Below, piece after piece: positions 47,528 through 59,343 of a DNA stretch of 64,000 bases. This DNA is from Diphasiastrum complanatum (lineage: Eukaryota > Streptophyta > Lycopodiopsida > Lycopodiales > Lycopodiaceae). The translations under genes and the position numbers were made by a program. The stretch lies in NCBI GenBank assembly GCA_029204225.1, contig CM055095.1:75783672-75847671 (forward strand), written 5' to 3'. The notes under the pieces are model-generated. The model was not told the DNA's origin. It saw nothing but the letters and a program-made list of their open reading frames with translations, and did no database searches. Numbering within the stretch: position 1 is the first letter of the stretch; every line of letters starts with the position of its first letter.

Positions 47528-48278
47528 TCCTTCTTCTTCTTCTTCTTCCTCTGTAAGTCTAAACACACAATTGACTTGCCTTATTCCTTGAACCAAGCCT
47601 CCTCTCTGCCTAGCAGCATTCCTGTGATCATGATCAATATACTGCGATCAAACCCTGCAGCAAATGAGAATTTCCTTCAGAACCCACTTCTTTTTCGATG
47701 CGGTTTTGATAGTATCAGCTCCCTCTTGCATTTTGTTGCAGATTTTCCGTAACCCGAGAAGTCGATTACATCGCTTCAAAGCTCAATCCTTTGTTGCCAT
47801 CAACATCTCCCTGCACAGGTTACGATCAGGAATTAATACGCGCTTACTTTTCTCATGAAAATATAATCGCTGCAGAATTGCTCTGACAGCGGCATTGCAA
47901 GAAAAACACATTGCTTTTCCTCCTTTTGATAAGGTAATGAGTATGCTTTCGTCACACCTCTTCTCATGACCTTATCTCTCCCTGTTTGTCCTCTAGGCTC
48001 TATCGCTCTCTCTCTCACAGACACACTTACATGCAGTCTATCTACACATTATGTCTTTGTCTGTCTGCACACACTGTCTTCAGCTTTCCACACGTTGTAT
48101 ACCCAATGGACTGACTGTTAACCTTCAGCAGCAATGACCATGTTAGGAAACGTACTTTCCACCTAAATCCTTGGTTGGCACTGATGTTCCCCTCCCGGAC
48201 CCACGTGAGTCCTGCTCTCCTTCATCAGTACATGATCCTACACCTCTTTTCCCCCTCAGCTGATCAGAGCTCTCTAGA

Positions 48279-48282
<4 letters not shown>

Positions 48283-48317
<35 letters not shown>
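48283..48317. repeat. (CT)n microsatellite upstream of BAC2-like copy 2
   Basis: Complement of the left-arm GA tract at 14420-14453, at the same distance from the gene. Confidence 0.9.
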
Positions 48318-48321
<4 letters not shown>

Positions 48322-48505
48322 TCAGCTCCCTAAATCCTCCACCAAAGCCAACGCTAAGTAAAAACCCACCTCCAACACCATTGCCTGCATTAATCCCAGG
48401 AATTGTGAGGGTGATAGCTCAGCCACAGGTGCGAGGAAACAAAGCATAATCCTGGATATTCCTCATGCCTCATGAAGTACATGAGGTGCCGAGTAACCTG
48501 AGGCT

Positions 48506-48590
48506 GAATATCTGAACGTAATGGATTCTTTCTGAACGTAATGGATTCTTTCTGCTGACTACGCTTTATTTTTGGGCTTTTTAAAAAGCA
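48506..48590. repeat. Filler with a 20-bp tandem duplication at a deletion junction
   Basis: tctgaacgtaatggattctt occurs twice in direct succession (48511-48530, 48531-48550). It lies where 1.6 kb of left-arm sequence (12650-14225) is missing. Confidence 0.8.
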
Positions 48591-48689
48591 TAGAAAAAAT
48601 TAAATGCATATTGTATGATGATTTGCATAGAAAGTTAAATCTGTAATTTGTTTAAACAAAACTAAAATAGACTTGAAAGATTTAAGAGA

Positions 48690-48869
48690 GAGAGAGAGAA
48701 GTGATTGTTATAATCTTATAGAAATTATTACATTTGTGAAAATAAAATACAAATTAGATGATGAGAGAGAGAGAATGTGAGTGTGTGTGTTTTACATTTT
48801 GTATTGATTTAAGAATTAGTGTAGTAGATGAATAAATAGTGTTTGATGGTAATTGAATGTTGGATTTGT

Positions 48870-48938
<69 letters not shown>

Positions 48939-49070
48939 AATAGAATGAGTGTGTGTGTGTGTGTGTGTGTGTTTTGCATTCTCATTGATTTAGAATTTAG
49001 GGTAATATATGAATAGATAGTGTTAATAGAATGAGAATGAAAGAAGTAGATTGGTATAACACAATAGAAA

Positions 49071-49126
<56 letters not shown>

Positions 49127-49140
49127 TTTTTGCATTTTGG
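48690..49140. repeat. GA/GT microsatellite array, right arm
   Basis: Reverse complement of the left array with fewer units. GA tracts lie at ~48690-48708, 48877-48932 and 49075-49120, and GT tracts at 48780-48791 and 48950-48973. Confidence 0.88.
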
Positions 49141-50010
49141 CATGTATGTGTTATACTAATATTAAAATCTTATATTAAATATAAGATTTTATGCTTTGAA
49201 TCTATCAACCTTTAATTCTTTAATCTATATATAATATATCTACAAACACATAATAGATTGCTTGCAACAATGGTTCAATTGTGTAATAGTGTTGCTTTTG
49301 AATTGCTTGTGTATGTGACAAAGATATTCAAAGAAAAGAAAAGAGAGCAAGTGTTGAAACTTGAAAGAGCGAGCGCGGCTTGCACTTAAGCTTCGAGCTT
49401 ACCGGCGGTGAGATTGTGTAGTTTCAATTTTTGGATTATTTGAATATGTTACCTAACATAGTACAAAAGTCAAATGTAATTCATCACTTTCATTTTGTTC
49501 ACAACAATGTCGTATTTTTATAATTTATTTTTTATCACATACATTAGAAATTAGTTTATATGAAAGAGTCAAATATAGGTAATTAAATTTCCGAATCCTA
49601 GGAAGGTGTGTAGCCCTTACTTTTTCTCATTAAAAGCGAGGTTCTATTATTTCCTTGAATGCGTTGCAGGGAGGGAATATGAAGTGACATTTTGAAATCG
49701 AACATAGCCGCAAGTTTCGGGTATTATAATTATCACATTCAATTCTAATCAAGGTTCCAGGTATTGAAAAGGGTCCGAGCTTTTATAGATACTGAGTCAA
49801 AGCTACAGGGACAATACCAGTATATAGATTAATTTTCATCTATAAATAACAATAAACCGCAAACTTTAAACAACAATAGGGGACCCTTAACTTTGTTAAG
49901 GTTCCGTGAGAAACAATGTAATCCTCAATCGAATTTGGATCATCATTAATATTCCAACCATTAAATAATGCCCCCTTCATTTTTGAGGAGTGTGAAAAAT
50001 GCAAAAATAA

Positions 50011-50654
50011 GCTTGGTAGAGGCCAAAAATAGATAAACACACATGTGTGGAGCCTGTTCCCACGTGTGAAAATAGTGTACTTGTCATGTACCATAATCAT
50101 ATAGCATGTACATATGATTTAATTCAAGTTCTAGTGGCTAAAAAGGCCAAAACTAGTTTTCTAGACATATGACACATGGCATCAATCTATTGATTGCATG
50201 AGCCACATCCTTTGGTTAGGTGTCATATCCCATGTGTAGAGGACAGCTCACACATGTGGAATAAGCTGAAGTAGGCGAATTTTTAGTTCTAGAAGATTTC
50301 CAAGTAGATCTCCATATAGAAGTAAAATAGACCAAAAGTGCTCAAAATAGAAGGTTTTGTCCAAGTGTCAGTTTTGCATGATGAATCATCATATGGCAAA
50401 GCACCTTCACACATGTGGGATCAGAGGGATGATCAGTACCACGAGCTCCCACTTATTGTATATATAGAGCCACATTTGGCCATAATCATTGTGAGACACC
50501 AATCTTGGTTTTGGAAGCAATTTTGAGTGATTCTCTCCATTTGTCTACATTTGTTTTGATTGTTTTGAGGTTCTATCAATGTGTACTTGATTTTCAGGTT
50601 GGAGTCCGTACTCAGACAGTGTTTCACACGTGTGAAACCACCTACCTTCAATTA
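50011..50654. other. Right-arm-specific segment rich in CACATGTG/CACACGTGTG palindromes
   Basis: Replaces ~120 unrelated bases in the left arm. No gene. It includes a perfect 18-bp palindrome gtttcacacgtgtgaaac at 50621-50638 and related CACATGTG or CACGTGTG sites near 50038, 50059, 50249 and 50407. Confidence 0.6.
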
Positions 50655-50740
50655 ATAATCATATGAGGGCCCAGACCTATAATTGGACATAGGAGCACAT
50701 GCATGGTGAAGACTGCTTTAATGCAAGAATAGGAGATCAA

Positions 50741-51387
50741 TGTGAAAGATTCAACTAGTTTCATCACATTTTGCAATATTTCCATATTTGGCATATTGAG
50801 GCCAAAACTTGTTCTAGACTTAGAGGTTGACTTTTCAAAGTTCATTAGTCTAAATTTCATTTGAATAAACACTTTTTGAAAGTGTGGAAAAGATAGAATG
50901 CGAGTTTGAGTAGATTCAATTTGAATAGTTGGGTACATTGAATCTAGACCCAAAATGAGTAGGGTTAGCATTTTGGTGAGAAAGCCAAGTGGCCAAATAG
51001 GGTTTGGACCTGTTATAAAAGGATGTAACTCGTGGAGAGAGTCATCTTCTCTCTTCTCTATTTCATTTCATGCTTATACATGGTTCTCTTGGGTTCTACT
51101 ATCCATTGGTGCACTATCTTGGTGATTGCTTGCAATTCTATGTGTAGAATGATCTATATTTGCTATTTTTGGATCCACACGTGTGGAATACAGTAGCTGG
51201 CTGTTTGTATGGACAAAAATAGTACATAATCATTTCATTCAAGTTTGATCAAGTTCTATTAGTGTTTGCATCTCAAATTGTGTGTAAATGTTGATTTTTT
51301 TACATTGGTGAGATTGGTAGTGTATTTCTCTTTCTAACCAAAGATCATTCAAGTAGATTGGATATTAAGAATCTGAAATCTTTCACA
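50741..51387 (+). repeat. Copia family 3 5' LTR, full length (647 bp)
   Basis: Perfect 11-bp inverted ends, TGTGAAAGATT at the start and AATCTTTCACA at the end, with a primer site directly after. It contains the palindrome tccacacgtgtgga at 51174-51187. Confidence 0.92.
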
Positions 51388-51399
51388 TGGTATCAGAGC
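51388..51399 (+). other. Primer binding site, initiator tRNA-Met type
   Basis: TGGTATCAGAGC immediately after the LTR terminal CA. Confidence 0.93.
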
Positions 51400-51549
51400 T
51401 TGTGTTTCAGGTTATGAAGGAGGAAATCAGATCTATCAATGATTTGGTGAAGATATCAAGTCTAGAGCATGCTAGAGAGGATTCTACACCAAAATCGGAT
51501 TTTTTGCTTTTGTAGATTGGATCTTTTGTAGATTCAATTTATCCCAACA

Positions 51550-51667
51550 AAGACTACTATTAAAGCTTCAGAACTAGCTCAACTATTTGTTGAGAAGCTT
51601 TTTCGACTATACGGGCTGCCTTGCGATATTGTCAGTGACTGTGACCCAAAATTCAAGCTCTTTAGGT
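51550..51667 (+). pseudogene. Gypsy integrase core fragment
   Basis: About 38 codons: TTIKASELAQLFVEKLF, then LYGLPCDIVSDCDPKF. This is the gypsy integrase stretch around the second catalytic Asp (consensus IVSDRDxxF; the Arg is Cys here). It is out of place inside a copia element, between the primer site and copia integrase. Confidence 0.8.
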
Positions 51668-51674
51668 AGCCACT

Positions 51675-52640
51675 TCTAAATCAACTGATATGTTGTGGCA
51701 TTTCAGACTTGGCCATCTTAATTTCAACAGTATTCAACAAATGTCTGTTCAAAAACTAGTACAAGATCTGCCTTCTGTCAGCAAGCCAACTTCTCCATGC
51801 AAAAGCTATATTATCAGCAAGCATGCTAGAAGCCCCTTCATTTCAAACTCAGTTCATACATCCAAGGGCTTGCTTGACCTTGTACACAACAACATTTGTG
51901 GCCCGATAAAGACTGCTTCCACAAGGGACCTCTCTATTTTATAACCTTCATCAACGACTTATCTCAAAGGACTGTTACTTACTTTATGAAGAACAAATTC
52001 GAAGCATTCAAGTTCTTCAAGCAATTTAAGATTTTTGTAGAAAACCAGACCTAGAGGAAGATCAAGGCTCTACACACAGATGGAGGAGGAGAGTATATCT
52101 CCACAGAATTCAAGGAGTTCTACAAGGCCAACGAAATACATCAACAATCTACAACTAGATATTCACCTCAATCTGATGGTATAGCTGAACAGAAGAATAT
52201 GACACTCATCGAAAGTGCCAAGAGCATGCTGGCCCATGCCTCTCTTCCAAAGAAATTCTGGGCAGAAGCTGTTACTACATCTTCTTATTTGCAGAATTGA
52301 TCCATCACCAAAGCCCTGAATGGCAAGACACCTTATGAGGTGTGGACATGATCAAAACCATCACTCAAAAATATTCGAGTGTTTAGATGTATCGCTTTCG
52401 TTCAGATCCCTGAAGATCTAAGAAGAAAGTTGGATGATAAGAGCAGGAAAATGATTTTCATCAACTATTCCCCAGACCACAAGGCATATAAGCTCTACAA
52501 TTTGGATACCAAGTAGACATTCACCAATAGAGATGTCATTTTTGTGGAAGACCAGTTCATCGACCACAAGGAAAAGTTGCTGATAAATCCAACCCAATGA
52601 TCGATCAGCCAAATTTTGATCCAAGGATTCAGCTGCAGAC
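51675..52640 (+). pseudogene. Copia family 3 GAG-pre-integrase and integrase, broken
   Basis: The frame starts WHFRLGHLNFNSI (zinc-binding His pair), and CKSY stands where CxxC is expected. HNNICGPI has Asn where the first catalytic Asp should be. After a one-base shift at ~51940 it reads FINDLSQRTVTYF, LHTDGGGEYIS (second Asp), DGIAEQKNMTLIE (third acid) and FWAEAV. Stops lie at ~52050, 52297, 52348 and 52515. The C-terminal region continues to ~52600. The element has no RT or 3' LTR in place. Inactive. Confidence 0.85.
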
Positions 52641-53033
52641 TATCAATACTGATTCAGAAATGAGTCAAAACCTCAATGAGTCAACCCACATCAGAGGACC
52701 GAAGTCAACCCAGAAGGTTAAATAGGTCTAGACAGCTTCCATCCAGATTTATGGATGATACAGCCTACTACTTTGTGTAGGAATCAACCACCGTTTTTGA
52801 GACTATGTCTACTCCTGATGTTGACCAGTGGAAAACAACGATGGACACTGAATTCGATGAAGAAACAAAAGGTTTCAATTGCCAAAGCTTTGTTAGCTTT
52901 CAACCCATGAAGAGAAAATGTTCGTAAACATTTTGCGACACATGACACAAAATTGTTCGCGACAGAAAATCATTCATGCTCCACAAAGGACCAACAAGAT
53001 CAACCAAGTACCATGAAGTACAAACATTTGATC
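52641..53033. other. Transition zone, no gene
   Basis: A remnant of copia interdomain sequence to ~52910, then DNA with TTTTGCGACA and TTCGCGACA motifs like those in family 1 LTRs. Confidence 0.45.
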
Positions 53034-53861
53034 TGATATTGTGACATCAGCAAAAGTGCTTTAGGACGTGGCTAATCTGTCTAACCAGAAAAGTTACTCG
53101 ACGCGACACAAAAAAGTTTGCGAACTATATACATTCTGCTTGATGCATAAAATAGTGAGATGAAAATATACAGATTATAGACAATTTTTGCGAGAGGATC
53201 AGCAGATCCAAGAAGTCCGCTAGTAAGCGAGACATTATTCGTGGGAAAATTGTATTTCTCTCATGCCAATGCATTGTATAGATCTGTCACACAGTGCTTG
53301 AAAAACAAGAGGATCAATAGATAATATTGTAGTTGTTATGCACATAATATTCTGATTGTTGTATGATCTCGAATAAATTTTTGTCTGCTATTGTGCATGT
53401 ATCTCATGCACTTGCTAATTCAATTCCGCACACTGGTTCAATCTTGTTGAATGCTGAATTAATCTATAACGTAGACCAGCAGTGTCTGTCTACATTCTGG
53501 AGGATTGTGGCAATGACCAGCAATCATATCTGAATTCCACACGAATTGATTTCCTTTGCGACTGTTTTTGCTTCGTGTTTTGCTTCGCTTCGCTTCATTT
53601 CTCGTTGCATTACACAGCCTAACTGATCTTTGTGCAATTAATATCAGAGTTCGTGTCGATTCATTTTGTTTCATTTCATTACAAAGCCTAATTGATCTTT
53701 GCAAAGAAAAATAAAATCAATAACAGAGCACGTTCAAGTTTTGCGAATTCTTCTCGAACATAAATTATTCTAGAACAAAATAGTTTCGCAAATCATTTGA
53801 GAGACTCCCATCAGTTCATCACCAGAATTTTACTAGAATTTCATTTTTGTGATTTCTATCA
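53034..53861 (+). repeat. Copia family 5 5' LTR (left limit probable)
   Basis: Ends ...TTTCTATCA one base before the primer site at 53863-53874 (TGGTATCAGAGC). TGATATT at 53034 is the best inverted start. It shares 53190-53560 with 60950-61320 and, inverted, 58060-58310. It includes an imperfect tandem of catta-ca(c/a)agccta-tgatctttg at ~53606 and ~53678. Confidence 0.7.
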
Positions 53862-53969
53862 GTGGTATCAGAGCCTGTCATAGTCTGACATAGCCGAAAA
53901 GCTATCAGATCCAGGAGGCTAAGCATTCAAACAAAGAACCATTATCAAGTGTGAACACAATTCACAACA

Positions 53970-54900
53970 ATGGCTTCAATAAGCAGCATACAATCCAAGA
54001 TCTGTACAGTCCTCGATTCATCAGGATCTAACTTCCTAGCATGGAAGATTAATACCTCCCTGATACTAAAGGGAGAAAAATTGTTTCCCTGGGTAGATGG
54101 CACCGAGGAGATGCCTACAACTACAGGCAAGGAGCTACCCGAATGGAGGGAGAAGAATGACAAGGTGGTAGCCATGTTATCATCATGCATTGAGGATAGC
54201 CTAAATCTCGACCTGGCTACACTCTTTAAAACAAAAGAGATGTGGGATACTCTACTCACAAGATTTCAGACAAAATCACGCAATCAGATAATACTGCTTG
54301 AAGATCAGCTGACAAACCTGTAGTGGGATGGTAAAGACCTCACTTCTTTTATTAGGAAGATGAAAGATCTATTCCTTTCAATACACAATTCTGGAGCAAA
54401 AAATACAGTATCAGCAGAAAAGCAGCTCGCTTATCTGTTGAGAGCCTTACCAAGACCCTTCCAAACAACCAGAATGCTACTAGCAAAGGATCCTACAATG
54501 ACACTCGAAAGAGCAGTTGTCGAGATTCGAGAAGAAGTCGAGGCTCGAGAGCACCTTGATCACAAGGATGCTTCTGACCAAGCTCTCTACAACATCAAAG
54601 AAAAGACAAAGAAACAATTCAAGCCTAAGAGGGAGTCAGATTGAAAGCATGGTCGAGATCAACAAGCAGAAGGAACCAGCAAAGGCAAATAGAAGGACAA
54701 AGGAAGGTCAAAACAACAGAGTGCAGAAAAGAAGACTTGCATGAGATGCAAATGTGAAGGACATACTATCCATTCCTATTGGCTAAATCCAAAAATTGAG
54801 TGAATCCACTATCATAAAAAGGCTCATGTAGCCATGAACTGCCGCCAGAACCCAAGAAACAAATCAGCTCAAAGCAGACAGGAGAACAACAATAGTTTGT
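53970..54900 (+). pseudogene. Copia family 5 gag
   Basis: Starts at ATG 53970 with ASISSIQSKICTVLDSSGSNFLAWK, the same architecture as family 1 gag. WVDGTEEMP, EKNDKVVAML and QIILLEDQLTNL follow. A TAG at 54321 replaces a sense codon before WDGKDL. The frame goes on at 54360-54644 (AEKQLAYLLRALPRPF, AKDPTMTLERAV), then shifts. The zinc knuckle (54740-54840) is damaged: the first Cys pair is present, and a TGA lies between the halves. Inactive. Confidence 0.85.
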
Positions 54901-55677
54901 CCTATGTCGAGGAGCCAGAGAGCTCAAAGATGGGCGAAGAAAGATTGAATCACGAAAATTCGACTGCCTACAGGAAGTATGGTGAAGCAGATCAGAACAG
55001 ATTGAGGTGGAGAATACATCTCAAATCGATTCATTGACTTCTGCAATGATCATGAAATCATTCACAGAAGAACTGCATCTTGCACACCGTAGTACAACGT
55101 GTTGCAGAAAGAACAGGACTCTAATAGAAGCTGCTAGATGTATGATGGCCTATTCGAAGGCTCCAAGAGTGTTGTGGGCTGAAGCAGAAGCTATAGCTTC
55201 TTACATTCAGAAAAGGACAGGAAAATCTAGTGTTCCTCCACAACACAATATGAGTTATGGTGGGGTAGAAAACCCAATCTGACACATATTTGAATCTTTG
55301 GCTATGCAGCATATGCACATGTTCCTAACAAGCTTCGAAAGAAGCTAGAACAAGGATATCTTGTAGGATATGACAATAATTTGTCATACTACAGAGTCTA
55401 TATACCAGAGACAAACACAGTGAAGACAGTTAGAGATGTCAAATTTGTTGAGAGCAGAACAATGGCCAACGATTATCCTGTCAGTTATGAAGTCCTTGGA
55501 AGACAGTACTATGATCTACCAACTGTGACAGAGGGAACAGAGGACGAACACTCAGATGAAGATGTTCGAGTCGCACCTCATTTGAGTGACGAATCAAACG
55601 AAGAAAAATTCGCAAGCCAGTCTATTGCTACAATACCTGTAAATCGAAATGGTTCTAGACCTAGCAGAAGCAGATAA
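54901..55677 (+). pseudogene. Copia family 5 integrase remnant
   Basis: The protease and first integrase half are missing: at ~54990-55010 gag-type sequence runs into the middle of the integrase (a GGEYISNRFIDFCNDHEI-like segment in broken frames). Then RNRTLIEAARCMMAYSKAP, LWAEAEAIASYIQ (55007-55282), and the C-terminal domain YYRVYIPETN (55381-55677). The colinear minus-strand copy at 58326-59325 is more complete. Confidence 0.8.
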
Positions 55678-55750
55678 AGACAAGCGCATTGCAGTTCCAG
55701 GAGGATCTCCTAGAAGATCGACAAGAGAATGAAAAGCGCCAGCAAGATTT

Positions 55751-56930
55751 GTGCAAGGCAGCTCAACTTCTACGTTAGAAGAGTTTTGTGGATTTAGTGG
55801 TGAACCACATGCATTTGAGAAAGGAATTGAATGTTCAGAGAAAGACAAATGGATCCAAGCCATGAAAGAGGAGATGGAATCCATGAGGAAGAATCAGGTA
55901 TGGACATTGAAACCATTACCATATAAGCGAAGGACTGTAAAATGCAAGTGGGTATACAAGCTGAAGTATGGACCGGATGGAGATATCTCAAAGTATAAAG
56001 CAAGACTTGTAGCGAAGGGATTTTCTCAGAGATATGGTATTGACTATGCTGAGACCTTCTCTCCTATCATGAAACATTTGTCTCTATTACTGTTTGCATA
56101 TGCAGCTGCTTATGATCTCAGGATTCACATCGGACGAGAAGACAACCTTCTTGCATGGTAAACTAGATGAAAAAGTCTACATGGATCAACCCCCATGCTA
56201 AATCTCGAATTCACTTCCTACTTATGCATGTAGAATGCACAAGAGTATCTACGGTTTGAAGCAATCAGTGTGACAATGGTATAAAAAGAAAGATCAAGCC
56301 TTGAAATCCTTAGGATTCAAGCTGCTAATAGCTGATTCCAATGTTTATGTAAAAATTACAGATGGGAAGATCATCATTGTAGCTGTATATGTGGACGACA
56401 CTCTGATACTCTACAAGAGTGAGGAGCTTATTGCTGAGGTGAAGTATGATTTCTCAAAACATTTTGAGATTGTAGACTTGGGAGAAGCCAGATGTTATCT
56501 TGGCTTACAGATGACAGGGACTATGAGGGAGGTGAATTATATCTTCATTAGTCGAAATACCCATAAGACCTTAGAAGATTTCAGGATGCTGAATTGCAAA
56601 GGAGCGAATACTCCAATTCTTGTAGGAACAGTCTTGACGAATGAAGATTGTCCAAAGACTGAAGAAGAAAGAGAATTGATGCAACAGACACCATACATAA
56701 TGCTGATCGGATCTCTGATGTACCTTGCAGATAACACACGTCCTTACATTGTTTATGTCGTGTTCAAGATGAGAAAATTTTGTACGAATCCAAGCTTGAC
56801 TCATTGGAAGATTGCAAAATGAATTTTGCAATATCTTCAATTAATGAAAGATTTTGGATTGTGTTATTCTCGTGATGCAAAGTTCCAGATGCTTTCCTAC
56901 AGTGATGAGAGCTGGGCATTTCTCTAGGAC
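55751..56930 (+). pseudogene. Copia family 5 reverse transcriptase and RNase H start
   Basis: 55751-56161 holds the RT N-terminus (KWIQAMKEEMESM, VKCKWVYKLK, YKARLVAKGF, YGIDYAETFSPIMK). After a frameshifted gap, 56301-56822 holds YVDDTLIL (active site intact), LGEARCYLGLQM, and LADNTRPYIVYVV. RNase H begins with LSYSDESWAF at ~56890 and is cut off at 56930. At least four lesions. Inactive. Confidence 0.87.
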
Positions 56931-58029
56931 GATGCAAGAGAAAACTGCTTGGTTAGCCTAGCCCATCCCCACCAACCGTCCTCTCAGCCAACACGAGATG
57001 AATTTCCTAATGCAGCAGGTGAAACTGTACAGAAAAATGTTGGATGGCTACCAAATAAGTTTTGACAATTATCGTCGGAACGCCATCCAAGAACTAGCAC
57101 AGGCAAAGGTTGCTCTCAAGGCCTGTCAATAGCATATAGTGCAACAACCACAACCGGCCCCGATAATGATTCTAACACCACCCAAATTCGATGTTACCCA
57201 AACAAGTTCAAGCCACGATCACAGATCCAACATAGTAGGGACTGCTATTGAAGATCAAGGCTAGGACCAAGGCCTTGACACAAGCCGAGGCACACGACAA
57301 AGCCCATGAAGAGTAGGGGAGAGAAATAGGCATCCACCTCCTAGAGCTCTCATTCCATATCTGCCAACCGCACATTTGGCAAGCCAAAATATGTGGAGGA
57401 CAAAATCGAGGATTTCCTAGTCCAGTTTTCACATGAATCCTCACATGGCGGCTATCAGATATCAGTGTCTACCAAAGAGATCAAGGGCAATGAGATCGCC
57501 TGTATTTTGGCATTGGGTCCGCAACATGCATGGCGACATGCACATTTGAGAATGATACATTGGACCATTAGGGCTTACATGACTAGTTCAAGCCAACTGC
57601 GTGCAAATCCACAATTCATCCCCATTCCATGCAGATGCAAATGGGCGGAGTGTTGAACTCCTTTGGACCAGATCACCCTCCAAACATTAAACTGGCCAAA
57701 GATCTATTCTGAGCACGGGTGGGGTATACACGTAGATGCCAAAAGGGCTCTAGTCCAATTTTCAAACAAATATCTTACATGCCCAGATCCAACAGTTCGC
57801 GCGACAGTTGAATTTGTCCGAGACTTAGAATTTTTGCTGCGAGTTCCAACTAGGTGGGACAACTTCTTGCCGCCACCATTTTTTGATCCCACCACAGCCC
57901 TAGCATCAACAAAGATGGAAGACCAACTTCCAATGGCCCGAGTGTGCCATAGAATGGCGATGTTAGGCCACCTATTTCCCCACAAATTTCGGACCTGGAT
58001 AGCCCAATTTTGATGAAAGAAGAAATCGT
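56931..58029 (+). pseudogene. Unidentified coding remnant between two family 5 copies
   Basis: I do not recognise it. 56985-57130 reads MNFLMQQVKLYRKMLDGYQ and QELAQAKVALKAC. 57360-57656 reads VEDKIEDFLVQFSHESS and ILALGPQHAWRHAH. 57663-58013 is open for 116 codons (LNWPKIYSEHGWGIH, VEFVRDLEFLLRVPTRWDNFL, MARVCHRMAMLGHLF). Three frames are used in order, all on +, which suggests one decayed protein of ~330 residues. A gag-like retroelement protein is possible, but no signature is clear. Confidence 0.4.
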
Positions 58030-58325
58030 GAAACAGTCGCGACCACGAAGCAACCACAACTCTATACGATTTGGATGGAGTTCAGATGTGGTCGCTGGAC
58101 ACTGCCAGTTGAATCACTCCTACAATCCTCCAGAATGTAGTCAGGCACTGCTGATCTACATTTATAAATTAATGCAGCATTCAACAAATACAACCAATGT
58201 GTGGAATTGAAATGAATGGGAGAATCAGACACACCAATAACAGCAGATACATTTGCATTCAAGATCATGCATCATAAACTGACATGTGCACAATGGCTAC
58301 ATGATCATCTATTGATTTTTTTTTA
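58030..58325 (-). repeat. Copia family 5 3' LTR, truncated
   Basis: Reverse complement of 61070-61330. It stops at ~58030 on the left, so the outer part is lost. An A/T run at 58315-58325 borders the internal region. Confidence 0.75.
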
Positions 58326-59343
58326 TTGAGCTTCCCTCTTGGGACAACAATGCCTTTGCCTTTGTTTGCTCTACTCGGTCCGGAACCATCTTGGTTTATA
58401 GGAACTGCGGTAGCAAGCTGCCTCTCGAATCTTTCTTCTTCAGATTCGTCACTCGAATGGGAGACGACTCAAAAATCTTCGTTTTTGTGTTTGTCCTCTG
58501 TTCCCTCTATCACTTGCGGTAGGTCACAGTACTGTCTCCCCAGAACTTCATAGCTGACAGGATCGTCATTGGCCATTGTCCTGCTCTCATCAAATCTGAC
58601 ATCTCTCACTGTTTTCACAATGGTCATGTCTGGCTTGTAGACTTTGTAGTATGAAAAATTGTTGTCATAACCCACCAGAAATCCCTGCTCGGCTTTCTCA
58701 TCAAGCTTCTTTTGAAGCTTATCAAGAATATGTGTATAAGCTGCACAACCAAAGATTCTGACATGAGACAAGTTGGGCTTTCTACTCCATCATAACTCGT
58801 GTGGTGTCGTGTGTGAGGGATACTAGACTTGCCTGTTCTATTCTGGATGTATGCGACTGTAGCTATTGCTTCAGCCCACAATACCCTTGGAGCCCTCAAG
58901 TAGGCCATCATGCATCTGGCTGCTTCCATCAGGGTCCTGTTCTTTCTTTCTGCAACACCATTGTGCTGTAGTGTGTAGGCTGCAGTCTTTCTGTGAATGA
59001 TACCATGATCATTGCAGAAGTCAGTGAAACGATTCGAGATGTATTCGCCACCTCGATCTGTCCTTATCCGCTTAACCTTGTTGCTTGTACATCTCTCATT
59101 CCAATTCACATATTCTGTGAATTTATCAAGTGCTTCAGATTTATTCTGAATAAAATACACTCTGACAAATTTGCTATAGTCATCAATGAAGGTTATATAA
59201 TACTTTGAACCTCCTACTGAGATCACATTGAATGGTCCACAGATGTCAGGATGCACTAACTCCAGAATCTTAGTCGTTCTGTAGGAGTCTTTGATGAATG
59301 GAATGCGTGACATCTTGCCCTTCAAACATGCATCACAGGTGGT
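58326..59343 (-). pseudogene. Copia family 5 integrase, nearly complete
   Basis: 58624-59325 is a 233-codon open frame on the minus strand with the full DDE set: HPDICGPF, RTDRGGEYIS and GVAERKNRTLMEAARCMM, plus FIDDYSKFVRVYF and LWAEAIATVAYIQ. The C-terminal domain continues in another frame (58469-58771: FGCAAYTHI, YYKVYKPDM). RT is absent: the frame ends at ~58330 next to the LTR remnant. Integrase joins element DNA to the host chromosome; without RT or partners this copy is inert. Confidence 0.87.

Larger units (their letters stand above)
42953..50740. repeat. Right arm of large inverted duplication
   Basis: Reverse complement of 11020-19853, with the differences listed there. The inner edge is at gaatgattgtctatacgtac. 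The outer edge is at gcaagaataggagatcaa (50721-50740), where a family 3 LTR begins; the left arm continues uninterrupted past this point and so shows the pre-insertion state. Confidence 0.9.
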
